Shown: positions 1-7,560, counted from the first letter of the stretch. The stretch: 9,299 bases of DNA from Treponema sp. (GCA_031281855.1 JAITEW010000359.1:1-9299), one strand, 5' to 3'. Notes: a model not told the origin generated them from the sequence alone. Numbers and translations are program-made.

Positions 1-190
1 AGGTACTATCCTTTATTCTGTTTTCCTCTTTTCTCCATGAATCAGACAATGGAAAATATATTCCGTCTTTTGAATCTTTTCCCATATCCCATTCATTTTT
101 TCTTATCATATTTTCGTTATATAATTGTTTTTTACTTTCTGCAGTATTATATTTTATTTGCTGAGCCCATATACTGTTTCTATAATCCAT
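1..190 (-). CDS. AT-rich hypothetical protein, N-terminal part (runs off left edge)
   Basis: Reading leftward from an ATG at 190-188 there are 63 codons without a stop, open at the window edge. The protein starts MDYRNSIWAQQIKY and continues as a polar, charged sequence rich in Lys, Asn, Glu, Asp, Tyr and Trp, with no signal peptide or membrane segment. GC is about 28% by hand count, so 63 stop-free codons are unlikely by chance. The opposite strand of the same stretch reads as an implausible Phe/Tyr/Ile-rich peptide, as expected for an antisense shadow. The start lies 4 nt after the fapA stop on the same strand. The ribosome site is weak (GGAATAGG just upstream), so translation may be coupled to fapA. 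The base composition is quite unlike the neighbouring genes, which suggests acquired DNA. No family recognised; function unknown. Confidence 0.6.
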   Translation of the reverse strand, partial: MDYRNSIWAQQIKYNTAESKKQLYNENMIRKNEWDMGKDSKDGIYFPLSDSWRKEENRIKDST

Positions 191-194
191 CGGC

Positions 195-3119
195 CTATTC
201 CAGCGCCTTCTCTTTAACCCGGCCCGACTCACGGTCAAAATAGAACACCACCTGGCTCCGGGTCTGCTGAACCTCGTAGTAACGGCCGTGGCTTTCAATG
301 ACCACTCCGGGATAAATGGTGCCTCTGATGCGGATTTCCGATTCATGGTACTCTTCAAACTTTTCGTTAAGGGTAAAAATTTTAAGATTAAGCTGTTCCA
401 GCTTTTTCATAAGTCCCACTTTCTCCATCCGGGCGGCTTCCAGGGCAGAGGGGTTTTTCAGGGACTGTTTTATTTTTTCATCGGTTTTCGCAAGGGCTTC
501 CCTGGTTTTGGATATTTCCTCTTCTGTAACGCCGATCTGGTCCTTGATAAGATAGTCCTGGCCAAAGGATATTTCGGTACGGCCTCCGGTTTCGGAACCG
601 ATATTGGCGGCGTCTATGCCGTACCGGGCCTGGCATACGCCGCCCAGAAGCTTGCCTTTCCCGGCTTCTACAAAAAGCTTTCCGTTGGTTTTTATGTAAC
701 TTAAAACCGAACCGTTTTTAAGCTTTATGTCCCCAACAGCCATAAGGGTGGCCTTTTCGGCAAAGGCTGCCTCAATGGAGGTCTTTGCCCGGACCACGCC
801 CTTACCGCCGCCTTTAATGCCCTGAGCCACCACCGCCCTGCCTCCGGCGGATATAAGGGCGCTTTCAGCGCTGCCCGAAACCAGCACATGCAGGCCGCCT
901 ATTACCGCGAAACCAGGCAGCACTTTGCCGCCTATGCGGATCTCGCCGGAAAACGTGATGTTCCCTGTAGCAGGCCCCACATCCCCTTTGATTTCCCTGA
1001 GAGACGAGATTTTAAGAACCTTTCCGTCAAAACTGAGTTCCCCAGACAGAGCCGCAACCAGCCGTTTCCCGGCGCCCTGGGGTTCCTCCTTTATGGTCCC
1101 GTCATGCTCGATCCCAAGAGCGGCGCCTTTATCCGCAGGGATCTCCTGGCCTTTTACATCGAAGCCCGGCCGGCCCTCGGCTGCGGGCCCGGAAAGCTCG
1201 GCGATAGGGGTCCCGGCTTTGACCTGGACAGTACGGCCAGGAACCTCCCCGGTTCCGTCCTCTGCCGCCAACTGAGGAGGGGTTACCGGGACCAGCCACT
1301 TGACGGCGCTGCCGCCTTTGGCTACCGGAAATCCGCCTTTGGCCAGGATGACCCCGGAACAGCTTCCCCGGGCTTTCGCTAAAGCGCAGGCTTTCCCGAC
1401 TGTTTCGTTATTGATGCCTTTTTTAATCCCTAATACCGCCAGCGTTTTAAGCACATTTTCAGGCGAAAGAGGAATTCCCGCTCCGGCTTCAGGCGCCAGG
1501 TCCCCCCGGGCTTCCATGGCGTCTTCGGAAACATGAACCGCGATCCTGGCATCCCGGTATTCGATTATCTCGGCCCTGAACATCCGCTCCTGAGTTTTAA
1601 CCAGAAGGAGGCCGCTCAAAGCCGCGGTTATAACAGCGCCGTGCTGTTCCAGCCCCCGGAACAGTTTGAGATCCGGATCGTTGCCCGGAAGCCCGGGGAT
1701 TACATTGCCGTAAACGTCCTTCCCAGGCTCCCCATCGGAAGAAGCGGTAACCTGGGCTATAGCGGCGCCTTTTTCCACAAACGCAAAACCCGTCGCTTCG
1801 TCAGGAGAAAGCCCCTCAAAGGCCCCGGATTTCCCGGACCACGCATTGAGCCTGGCCCTGATAGGTTTCTGCTCTTCCTCTGAAAGCAAGGTAAGGGAAA
1901 GCTGAACCTCCCGGTCCTTGCCCCGGGTCGAAGGGGTTCCTTCCGCAAGGATATAGTCTTTAAGTTCCAGTTCCTTGCCTTGCATAAAAGCGCTTACCGT
2001 TGTTCTAAGTTTTTCGGCGTCATAACCCTGGACTTTGGAATCCTTAATAGCCTGGGATATGGCTTTCATTTCAAGAGGCTGATAGCCTGCCGTGCCCTTC
2101 CTAAGGTAGAGGACCGCCTGGGTCTTGTCCTCCCTGATATCCACCCGGGCCGCCGCTTCCCAGGACTGGAAAAGAGGGAACGCCTGCACAGGCATACCGG
2201 TCTTTACCGCCTCGGCAATGACCTTGTCCAGGGACCCGGCTGTGATGAGCCCCCCTTCAGGCGCGCCTTTGGCCTTTGCCTCTTCAAGGATCACCTCCCC
2301 TGCAGGCGGCGCAAACCGGGCGTCTCCGGGTTCAAAATTGAAGAAAAGGGTTATACCGTCAGAACCGGTGCTGATTTCCCAGGAAGGCTTTGACAAGGGA
2401 ACCAAATCGGCCCAGTTCTTCCCAATCCTGATAAAGCCCGAAGCCTGGGCAACCAGGTCCCCTTTGTCACGGGAAATCCCGTTCCCCAGAAGGAGGCCCC
2501 CTTCGCCTGCGGTCTGGGGCTGCAGGGGCCTGCCGAAGACGCTTTTCCCGCTTTTCCCGGGCTTAGGGGGCGTCATGGTTCCTAGTTTCTTTCCCTTATC
2601 GGCGTATTTGACCTCATCCGGCGCGGCGTCAACAGTTACCGCTTCCCTGATTTCCTTCTTATCCCAGGTAACCACCGTTTCTTCTTTAACAGGCATGAAA
2701 GGCAGCGCTCCGGGTTTTTTTACTTTTTTTTCGTTTTTAATCCGTTCAACTCTGATGCGGTAGAGTTCCGGCTGCTGGGCGGCGGCCAGGGTTTCTTCCT
2801 GATAAGGCGCCATATCGGCAGGAACCGGCAGGGCTTCCCAGACTACAGTTTCCGGAACAGGCTCTTCAGGAGGGATGCCCTGGTAGAGGATCATCTCCAG
2901 AGGGTCTTTGGTTTTGGCCCTTCCGGCTTTTTGCAGGAAAGGTTCCAGTATTTTGGGGTTCAGCGGCGGGGACAGGTTGTGTTCCCCGGCCAGTTTGTTC
3001 ACCGCATCGGCGTCCCATCCCAAGCCGCCGGGATCAGGGATAAAAACCAGCTTCGCCTCGGTCTCCTGGGGGTTGACGGAAATAGAAGCGCTGCCTTTGG
3101 CGATTACCGAACTGGCCAT
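195..3119 (-). CDS. fapA: FapA/DUF342 family protein, extra-long with triplicated N-terminal module
   Basis: A 974-aa FapA (DUF342, COG1315) protein. Members are linked to flagellar or polar assembly in some bacteria, but the molecular role is poorly defined. The best-conserved core runs from about residue 518 to 860: an N-terminal domain (518-612), the signature at 638-665 (PIAE..GRPGFDVKGQEIPA), then a Gly-rich parallel beta-helix at about 706-860 with ITFSGEIRIGGKVLPGF. A coiled coil (about 864-925) and a small beta-rich tail follow. The first half repeats the pre-helix module twice more, with signatures at 179-202 and 453-479. No signal peptide or membrane helix, so cytoplasmic. Start ATG at 3119 has GGAG 4 nt upstream (3124-3127). 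It is separated by 9 nt from the ATPase gene, so the two are surely co-transcribed. The family is clear; the symbol is by family name only. Confidence 0.9.
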   Translation of the reverse strand: MASSVIAKGSASISVNPQETEAKLVFIPDPGGLGWDADAVNKLAGEHNLSPPLNPKILEPFLQKAGRAKTKDPLEMILYQGIPPEEPVPETVVWEALPVPADMAPYQEETLAAAQQPELYRIRVERIKNEKKVKKPGALPFMPVKEETVVTWDKKEIREAVTVDAAPDEVKYADKGKKLGTMTPPKPGKSGKSVFGRPLQPQTAGEGGLLLGNGISRDKGDLVAQASGFIRIGKNWADLVPLSKPSWEISTGSDGITLFFNFEPGDARFAPPAGEVILEEAKAKGAPEGGLITAGSLDKVIAEAVKTGMPVQAFPLFQSWEAAARVDIREDKTQAVLYLRKGTAGYQPLEMKAISQAIKDSKVQGYDAEKLRTTVSAFMQGKELELKDYILAEGTPSTRGKDREVQLSLTLLSEEEQKPIRARLNAWSGKSGAFEGLSPDEATGFAFVEKGAAIAQVTASSDGEPGKDVYGNVIPGLPGNDPDLKLFRGLEQHGAVITAALSGLLLVKTQERMFRAEIIEYRDARIAVHVSEDAMEARGDLAPEAGAGIPLSPENVLKTLAVLGIKKGINNETVGKACALAKARGSCSGVILAKGGFPVAKGGSAVKWLVPVTPPQLAAEDGTGEVPGRTVQVKAGTPIAELSGPAAEGRPGFDVKGQEIPADKGAALGIEHDGTIKEEPQGAGKRLVAALSGELSFDGKVLKISSLREIKGDVGPATGNITFSGEIRIGGKVLPGFAVIGGLHVLVSGSAESALISAGGRAVVAQGIKGGGKGVVRAKTSIEAAFAEKATLMAVGDIKLKNGSVLSYIKTNGKLFVEAGKGKLLGGVCQARYGIDAANIGSETGGRTEISFGQDYLIKDQIGVTEEEISKTREALAKTDEKIKQSLKNPSALEAARMEKVGLMKKLEQLNLKIFTLNEKFEEYHESEIRIRGTIYPGVVIESHGRYYEVQQTRSQVVFYFDRESGRVKEKALE

Positions 3120-3128
3120 AATACTCCG

Positions 3129-4274
3129 CTAGGGCTTATACCCCAGAGCCGCGGCTTGGGAGAGCTTTAATTTAAGGAAGTTGTTCTCCTTCCTGATTTT
3201 GGCAATTTCCAGTTGCTGGGATTTCACGGTTTCGATGAGATCCCCCTGGGAGAGAGCCCCTGAATGAAGCAGATCTTCCACATAATCCATCTTGTTTTCA
3301 AAATCCACTTCAGCTTCCACCCCCGCTTCCTGGAAGCTGTCTTCTATTTCCCTGTCGTCAAGGACGGTTTCTTCCTCGTCAGAAGCGAGGATCTTGTCGG
3401 CAATGCGGTAGATGGCCTGGGAGAGTACGGACTGGGGCTTGTACAGCACCACAGGAAGCCGGGACGAGAGGGCCGTATCCTGCACCCCGTCGCGGTAAAC
3501 CACCCCAAGATGTTCGATTTTGAGATCCAGGTATTCCTCGCAGGACCGGCGGATCTTCATAGCCACATCCGCATCCTTGGGATCTTCGATCATGTTCATA
3601 ATAAGCCGCGGATGGAAACGGCTCATGTGGGCCATGAATTTTTCGTAAGAAGCAGGATCTTTGCTTTTTATGTCCGGCAGCATCCTGGGAATATAGAGCC
3701 GCTGGGGTCCCGAACCGTCCTTCCGGACCTGTTCCAGGTAAGCCCTGGCTTTGGTCCCTTTGCCGAAAACCGTATACATCAGGCGGAACACCGCGTTCTT
3801 TAGAAACACGTATGCGTTGAGCACCGCCGTCACCGCCGGGGCGGACACCACAATCCCCCTGCCTGAAAGGAGGAAAAAATCCAGGATAGACTGATGGGTC
3901 CCGGCGCCCAGGTCGAGGATGAGGATGTCGGTTTCGTCTTTAAGAGACATGAGCCGCTTTACCAGGGCTTTGAGCTGGTACGCCTTGAGGTTGGCTGTCC
4001 CTGGGATTTCAGTGTCCCCGGGAATAAAATGGAGGCCCCGGATATCGGTGTCTGTGATTACATCGTTAAAATCGGACTTGGTATCGTTAAGCCATGCGCC
4101 TATCCCGTTCCTGGGAGACTGGTGCCCCAGGACCAGGTGAAGATTGGAAGCCCCCAGGTCAAGATCCGCCAGAACAACGCGCTGCCCGGCCTGGGCAAAG
4201 GCTACCCCCAGATTCGCGGCGAAGAGGGACTTGCCGACTCCGCCTTTTCCGCTTGCAACCGGAATTATCCGCAT
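3129..4274 (-). CDS. MinD/ParA-family ATPase with C-terminal coiled coil
   Basis: A 381-aa deviant Walker-A ATPase of the MinD/ParA/FlhG class, which positions cell-surface or division machinery through ATP-dependent dimerisation. The P-loop is at residues 9-16 (GKGGVGKS, signature Lys10 and Lys15), switch I/A' motif at 36-43 (ADLDLGAS), Walker B at 116-125 (DILILDLGAG, Asp121). Residues about 165-225 form a basic insertion relative to short MinD. The C-terminal part is unusual: an acidic stretch at about 299-325, then a predicted coiled coil (about 341-373), with no MinD-like amphipathic membrane-targeting tail. ATG at 4274 shares its A with the TAA stop of the upstream membrane gene; GGAGG lies 6 nt upstream (4281-4285). 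The adjacency to fapA suggests a common function, possibly FlhG-like. MinD or FlhG proper cannot be separated here, so no symbol is given. Confidence 0.9.
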   Translation of the reverse strand: MRIIPVASGKGGVGKSLFAANLGVAFAQAGQRVVLADLDLGASNLHLVLGHQSPRNGIGAWLNDTKSDFNDVITDTDIRGLHFIPGDTEIPGTANLKAYQLKALVKRLMSLKDETDILILDLGAGTHQSILDFFLLSGRGIVVSAPAVTAVLNAYVFLKNAVFRLMYTVFGKGTKARAYLEQVRKDGSGPQRLYIPRMLPDIKSKDPASYEKFMAHMSRFHPRLIMNMIEDPKDADVAMKIRRSCEEYLDLKIEHLGVVYRDGVQDTALSSRLPVVLYKPQSVLSQAIYRIADKILASDEEETVLDDREIEDSFQEAGVEAEVDFENKMDYVEDLLHSGALSQGDLIETVKSQQLEIAKIRKENNFLKLKLSQAAALGYKP

Positions 4275-4753
4275 TACATCCCTCCGTTTTCTCCGGACCC
4301 CGGAACTGCGAGATCCGGTTTCGAAGTCTCTGCTGTCTTTATTTTATTGAGCAGGAGCCAGCCCCCAAAGATCGAAAACACATCCCCAAGGCTCAGAAAA
4401 AAAACGCCGCTCAACAGGACTATAATGGACATAACATCGCGTGTCCCGAAATTTTCCGCCCCTAAAGCCGGGGCAAAGCTGAAAACCCCCCAGGCATAGA
4501 AGGCTGCCAGGGCGATAAGCTTCCCTGCCAGGTACAGGGGCAGGTAACGCCTGTATTCCCCCAGGCTCAGCCAGAGGAAAAGGGTCATTAAGGGAAACAG
4601 GGCATTAGGACTCACATACGCCAGATACGGGAAAACCGCTCCCTTTTCAACTCCTTCAAGGGGTGAAAAAAAGGCAAACAATACCGCCAAAAGCAGCAGC
4701 CGGAACGATTCGTAGAAGAAAAGCGCCCCTCTAAGAGGCCGGTTATAGTTCAT
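4274..4753 (-). CDS. small four-helix membrane protein, unknown function
   Basis: A 159-aa hydrophobic protein starting MNYNRPLRGALFFYESFR. I see four likely membrane helices at about 11-30, 40-63, 71-95 and 107-135. Positive charges (Arg5/Arg8, Arg68/Arg69, Lys137/Lys139) put both ends in the cytoplasm. The last about 20 residues are a polar tail ending ENGGM. The stop overlaps the ATPase ATG by one base, so translation is probably coupled and the protein may work with, or anchor, the ATPase/FapA pair; this is inference from position only. The frame extends upstream to a TTG at 4789, but that codon has no ribosome site and coincides with a candidate -35 box, so I prefer the ATG at 4753. That ATG also lacks a Shine-Dalgarno sequence. 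No family recognised. Confidence 0.75.
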   Translation of the reverse strand: MNYNRPLRGALFFYESFRLLLLAVLFAFFSPLEGVEKGAVFPYLAYVSPNALFPLMTLFLWLSLGEYRRYLPLYLAGKLIALAAFYAWGVFSFAPALGAENFGTRDVMSIIVLLSGVFFLSLGDVFSIFGGWLLLNKIKTAETSKPDLAVPGSGENGGM

Positions 4754-4760
4754 TATAAAA

Positions 4761-4789
4761 AATCTATGTTTATGGAGAAAGATAATCAA
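4761..4789 (-). promoter_or_regulatory. candidate promoter of the membrane protein-ATPase-fapA operon
   Basis: Reading leftward, TTGATT (4789-4784), a 17-nt spacer and TAGATT (4766-4761) give a moderate sigma-70 match, four of six bases in each box. The expected transcription start falls at about 4754, right at the ATG at 4753, which has no Shine-Dalgarno. A better-looking TATAAT at 4757-4752 overlaps the ATG itself and has no fitting -35 box. The call is by eye only. Confidence 0.4.
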
Positions 4790-4800
4790 GAGGGGTGTGG

Positions 4801-4839
4801 ATGATCAAGAAGCCGTTTTTAGGTATACTGATAATATGA
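4801..4839 (+). CDS. possible 12-codon leader peptide MIKKPFLGILII
   Basis: An ATG at 4801 is preceded by GAGGGG (4790-4795) with a 5-nt spacer, the best ribosome site in this intergenic region. It opens 12 codons (MIKKPFLGILII) and stops at TGA 4837-4839, which overlaps the acetyltransferase ATG (4836-4838) as ATGA, the typical geometry of translational coupling. The acetyltransferase ATG has no good ribosome site of its own. The peptide could recruit ribosomes that re-initiate at the downstream gene. Such a short ORF may also be chance. Confidence 0.35.
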   Translation: MIKKPFLGILII

Positions 4840-5999
4840 ACGTTGTATACGACAAGGCGGCTATGGCCGATTACGATGATGTTATTGATTTTGGCAACTA
4901 TGTATTCAGCCATGCCCATGCTTCGACAGATTTCCCAATACTGCTCCCTAAGCTCTACAGGCGGGAGTATTTTATGGAAGGCATCCATTACCTCGCCAGG
5001 GAAGAAGGCAGGATAAAGGCCGCCGTTGGGGCCTATCCTGTGACTATGAATATACTAGGGGAAAAAGTGCCCGGCAGGGGCATCGGCATGGTTTCGGTGC
5101 ATCCCTATGCCCGTTCCAGGGGCTATATGCGGACTTTGATGAATATGGCTTTGGAAGACATGCGGAAAGACGGCATAGTTTTTAGCTGCCTTGGGGGCCA
5201 GCGCCAGCGTTACGAGTACTTCGGCTACACCCCCGGAGGAACGCACATTGAGTTTGGGTGCCGGAAGGCCAATATACGCCACACCTTGGGGAAGGATTTT
5301 TCCCCGGCCCTGACGCTCAGGCAGGTCCTGGCGGAAGACCGGGAACTGCTGGACGAAATAGCGGCGTTCCATGAATCCAAGATTGCCCGGATCGAGCGGA
5401 AACGGGAAATGTTTTTCCCCATCATTGCATCCTGGAAGAACCGCATCTATGCCTTTATGGAAAACGGTTCCTTTGCGGGATACCTTATCTACAATACCGG
5501 CAGCAGCGAGATCTCCGAAATCAACCTGAAAGACCATTCCCGCATAGCCGAGGCTGTCGGCCTTTTCCTGGACCGCCCTGAGGGATCAACGGATCGGGTG
5601 AGTATTGCCGCCCAGCCCCAGGAGACGGAGAAACTGGAGGCCCTGTCCCGCTTTGCGGAGGACTGCCTTGTGACATCGGCCTACCACTTCGCCGTCCTGA
5701 ACTGGGCGTCCTTCCTTCCCCCGCTGCTCAGGCTCAAGGCCCGGATAAACACCCTGGCCGAAGGCTCGGTAACAGTCAAAATCGGGGACCAGGGGCCTTT
5801 CCGCATCGCCGTAACAGGCGGCGCCCTTTCAATCGCCCCTGTTAGCGCCGGCCCGGACATCACCCTTACTTCGCTGGAAGCGGTATCGTTCTTCTTCTCC
5901 CCCCTGTCCCAGGCGATAACCCCGCAGCTCCGCCGGTCCCCCTTTCTCCGAAACCTCCTTCCCTTGCCGCTGTTCTTCGAAGGCACCGACGAGATCTAG
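4836..5999 (+). CDS. Eis-like GNAT N-acetyltransferase with SCP2-like C-terminal domain
   Basis: A 387-aa acetyltransferase of the Eis/COG4552 type: a GNAT domain (about 1-150), a second, degenerate GNAT-like region (about 155-290) and a C-terminal sterol-carrier-like domain (about 297-385). Motif A for acetyl-CoA is at 84-101 (GMVSVHPYARSRGYMRTL). Tyr126 in RYEYFGY matches the catalytic Tyr region of Eis, where the C-terminal carboxylate also takes part; this protein ends FFEGTDEI. Family members acetylate amines, including aminoglycosides and peptides, but the substrate here cannot be read from sequence. No signal peptide, so cytoplasmic. I chose ATG 4836 because the family-like N-terminus begins there; the frame also extends to a GTG at 4797, whose upstream purine run is only 1 nt away. 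Transcribed alone, divergent from the ATPase operon. Confidence 0.85.
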   Translation: MNVVYDKAAMADYDDVIDFGNYVFSHAHASTDFPILLPKLYRREYFMEGIHYLAREEGRIKAAVGAYPVTMNILGEKVPGRGIGMVSVHPYARSRGYMRTLMNMALEDMRKDGIVFSCLGGQRQRYEYFGYTPGGTHIEFGCRKANIRHTLGKDFSPALTLRQVLAEDRELLDEIAAFHESKIARIERKREMFFPIIASWKNRIYAFMENGSFAGYLIYNTGSSEISEINLKDHSRIAEAVGLFLDRPEGSTDRVSIAAQPQETEKLEALSRFAEDCLVTSAYHFAVLNWASFLPPLLRLKARINTLAEGSVTVKIGDQGPFRIAVTGGALSIAPVSAGPDITLTSLEAVSFFFSPLSQAITPQLRRSPFLRNLLPLPLFFEGTDEI

Positions 6000-6025
6000 G
6001 AGCCTGCTGTATTTTCCCCAGGCGA

Positions 6026-6053
6026 TTGACAAAGGCTGTCTGTTTTCTACAAT
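6026..6053 (+). promoter_or_regulatory. strong sigma-70-type promoter of ctpA, predicted leaderless
   Basis: A perfect -35 TTGACA (6026-6031), a 16-nt spacer and -10 TACAAT (6048-6053, five of six) lie in the 60-nt gap between the acetyltransferase and the protease. Counting seven bases from the end of the -10 puts the expected transcription start at 6060, exactly the A of the ctpA ATG. There is no Shine-Dalgarno sequence between the -10 box and the ATG. Confidence 0.75.
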
Positions 6054-6059
6054 TAGTTT

Positions 6060-7553
6060 ATGAATGATGAAAAACATGTTTCTAAACGAAAAATCCCCCT
6101 TTCCCTGATTTGGGTAGTTTCTACTATTATTTTTTGCCTTATCTTTACCCTGGTCTCGGTCCGGGGGGTACAGGCTCAGGCAAAGCAGCAGGACCCTGCT
6201 GTGCAGTATGCCGCTATAATCCGGAATGTATTCGACTTTATCCAGCGCCATTATGTGGAGGAAGTGGATCCCAAGACCCTCTACGAAGGGGCCATGTCGG
6301 GGATGCTCAACTCCCTGGGGGACCCTTATTCGACGTTCCTCCCTGAATCCGAGATGACCGATCTTAACGACACGACCCAGGGCAGTTTTGGCGGCGTGGG
6401 GCTCTATATTTCCAAGCCCGCGGGGACCCGTCCGGACGGCAAGCCCCCGTATGTGGAAGTAGCCTCTCCAATCGAAGACACCCCGGGCTGGCGTTCAGGG
6501 ATAAACCCCGGAGACCTCATTATCGAGATCAACGGCGAATCTACGGACGTACTTTCTATGGACGATGTTCTCGCAAGGCTCCGGGGAACCCCTGGGGAAG
6601 AAGTCAAGCTCCTCATACGCAGAGGGGAAAAACTGGAATTCCCGGTTACCCTGGTACGGGCTATTATCGAAGTGCCTACAACAAAATACGCCATGATCGA
6701 CGCTATCGGTTATCTCAAACTGCTCACTTTTACCCCAATGACGGTGGAACGGTCAAAAGCGGCGATTAACGAATTCCGGTCCAAAGGCTATAAGGCCCTT
6801 ATCCTGGATCTCAGGAACAACTACGGCGGGCTCCTCAATTCGGCGGTAGGGATCAGCAACCTCTTTATCAACGGCGGGGTGGTGGTTTCCACCAAGTCCC
6901 GCATACCTGCGGAAAACCGCGTTTTTTACGCCCAGAGTCAGCCGTCGGTTTCCCAGGATATTCCGATGGTGGTCCTTATTAACAGGGGGTCCGCATCGGC
7001 ATCGGAAATCGTAGCAGGGGCCCTTAAAGACCGGGGCAGGGCCTACCTGGTCGGTGAAAAGTCCTTCGGCAAAGGGTCGGTCCAGCAGGTTTACCCCCTG
7101 GACAGGGCGGGTTTCAAAATCACTACCGCCAGGTACTACACGCCCAGCGATGTGAACATCGACAAGATCGGCATACCTCCGGACAGGGAAGTCCTGTTCC
7201 CTGAATTCACCGACTCCGACGTAGAGGAGCTGAACAAGCTTATTAACGCCAACAAAATTCCTGAATTTGTAGCCGCCAACCCCGAAGCTTCGGCTGCGGA
7301 CATTGGCCGTTTCGCCCAGGAGCTCAGCAGGGAATACGGGCTGGATACCAGCCTCCTTGTGCGGCTTATCAGGAACGAGCAGAACCGGACGGTCATTGCC
7401 CCGGTGTATGATCTGGAATACGATGTCCAGCTTCAGGAGGCGGTAAAAATTCTGAATGAAGGCAATTTCAGGGTTCTGATGCAGACCGCGAAAACCCTGC
7501 GGGATCTCCAGGAAGAAGCCGCACAGGAAGAGGAATTTGCCCAGGCGTCATAG
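6060..7553 (+). CDS. ctpA: S41 family C-terminal processing peptidase
   Basis: A 497-aa periplasmic serine protease of the CtpA/Prc family, which trims or degrades envelope proteins from their C-termini. A basic N-terminus and a hydrophobic segment (about 12-34) form an uncleaved anchor or signal peptide, with a possible cleavage site near VQAQA (37-41). A PDZ domain spans about 106-196 (start GGVGLYI; GINPGDLIIEING at 147-159). The catalytic core has NRGSASASEIVAGAL (308-322) and GEKSFGKGSVQQ (332-343). By alignment with the Prc dyad the nucleophile is Ser313 and the base Lys338, with Gln342 conserved. Residues after about 380 form a helical, charged tail ending EEAAQEEEFAQAS. All key residues are present, so it should be active. 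The only plausible start is ATG 6060, without a ribosome site. rsmE follows after 21 nt. Confidence 0.93.
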   Translation: MNDEKHVSKRKIPLSLIWVVSTIIFCLIFTLVSVRGVQAQAKQQDPAVQYAAIIRNVFDFIQRHYVEEVDPKTLYEGAMSGMLNSLGDPYSTFLPESEMTDLNDTTQGSFGGVGLYISKPAGTRPDGKPPYVEVASPIEDTPGWRSGINPGDLIIEINGESTDVLSMDDVLARLRGTPGEEVKLLIRRGEKLEFPVTLVRAIIEVPTTKYAMIDAIGYLKLLTFTPMTVERSKAAINEFRSKGYKALILDLRNNYGGLLNSAVGISNLFINGGVVVSTKSRIPAENRVFYAQSQPSVSQDIPMVVLINRGSASASEIVAGALKDRGRAYLVGEKSFGKGSVQQVYPLDRAGFKITTARYYTPSDVNIDKIGIPPDREVLFPEFTDSDVEELNKLINANKIPEFVAANPEASAADIGRFAQELSREYGLDTSLLVRLIRNEQNRTVIAPVYDLEYDVQLQEAVKILNEGNFRVLMQTAKTLRDLQEEAAQEEEFAQAS

Positions 7554-7560
7554 AAGCTCC

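Noticed and set aside
37..243. Rightward 68-aa frame rich in Phe, Tyr and Ile
   Set aside because: It is the antisense of the leftward AT-rich frame at 1-190 and of the fapA 3' end; its composition is typical of an antisense shadow and it has no ribosome site.
2125..2763. Rightward 212-aa frame inside fapA
   Set aside because: It lies wholly antisense to a conserved FapA region, is Ser/Pro/Arg-rich and resembles no protein family; several similar frames opposite fapA and the ATPase gene were dropped for the same reason.
4754..4789. TTG start extending the membrane protein by 12 residues
   Set aside because: There is no ribosome site upstream of the TTG, and it forms part of a candidate -35 box; the ATG at 4753 begins the family-like hydrophobic protein.
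4797..4835. GTG start extending the acetyltransferase by 13 residues
   Set aside because: The purine run is only 1 nt from the GTG, too close to serve it, and fits the ATG at 4801 instead; the GNAT-like N-terminus begins at ATG 4836.
6002..6023. GCCTG/CAGGC hairpin after the acetyltransferase gene as a terminator
   Set aside because: The stem is only 5 bp with a 12-nt loop, and no T-tract follows; it runs directly into the ctpA -35 box.
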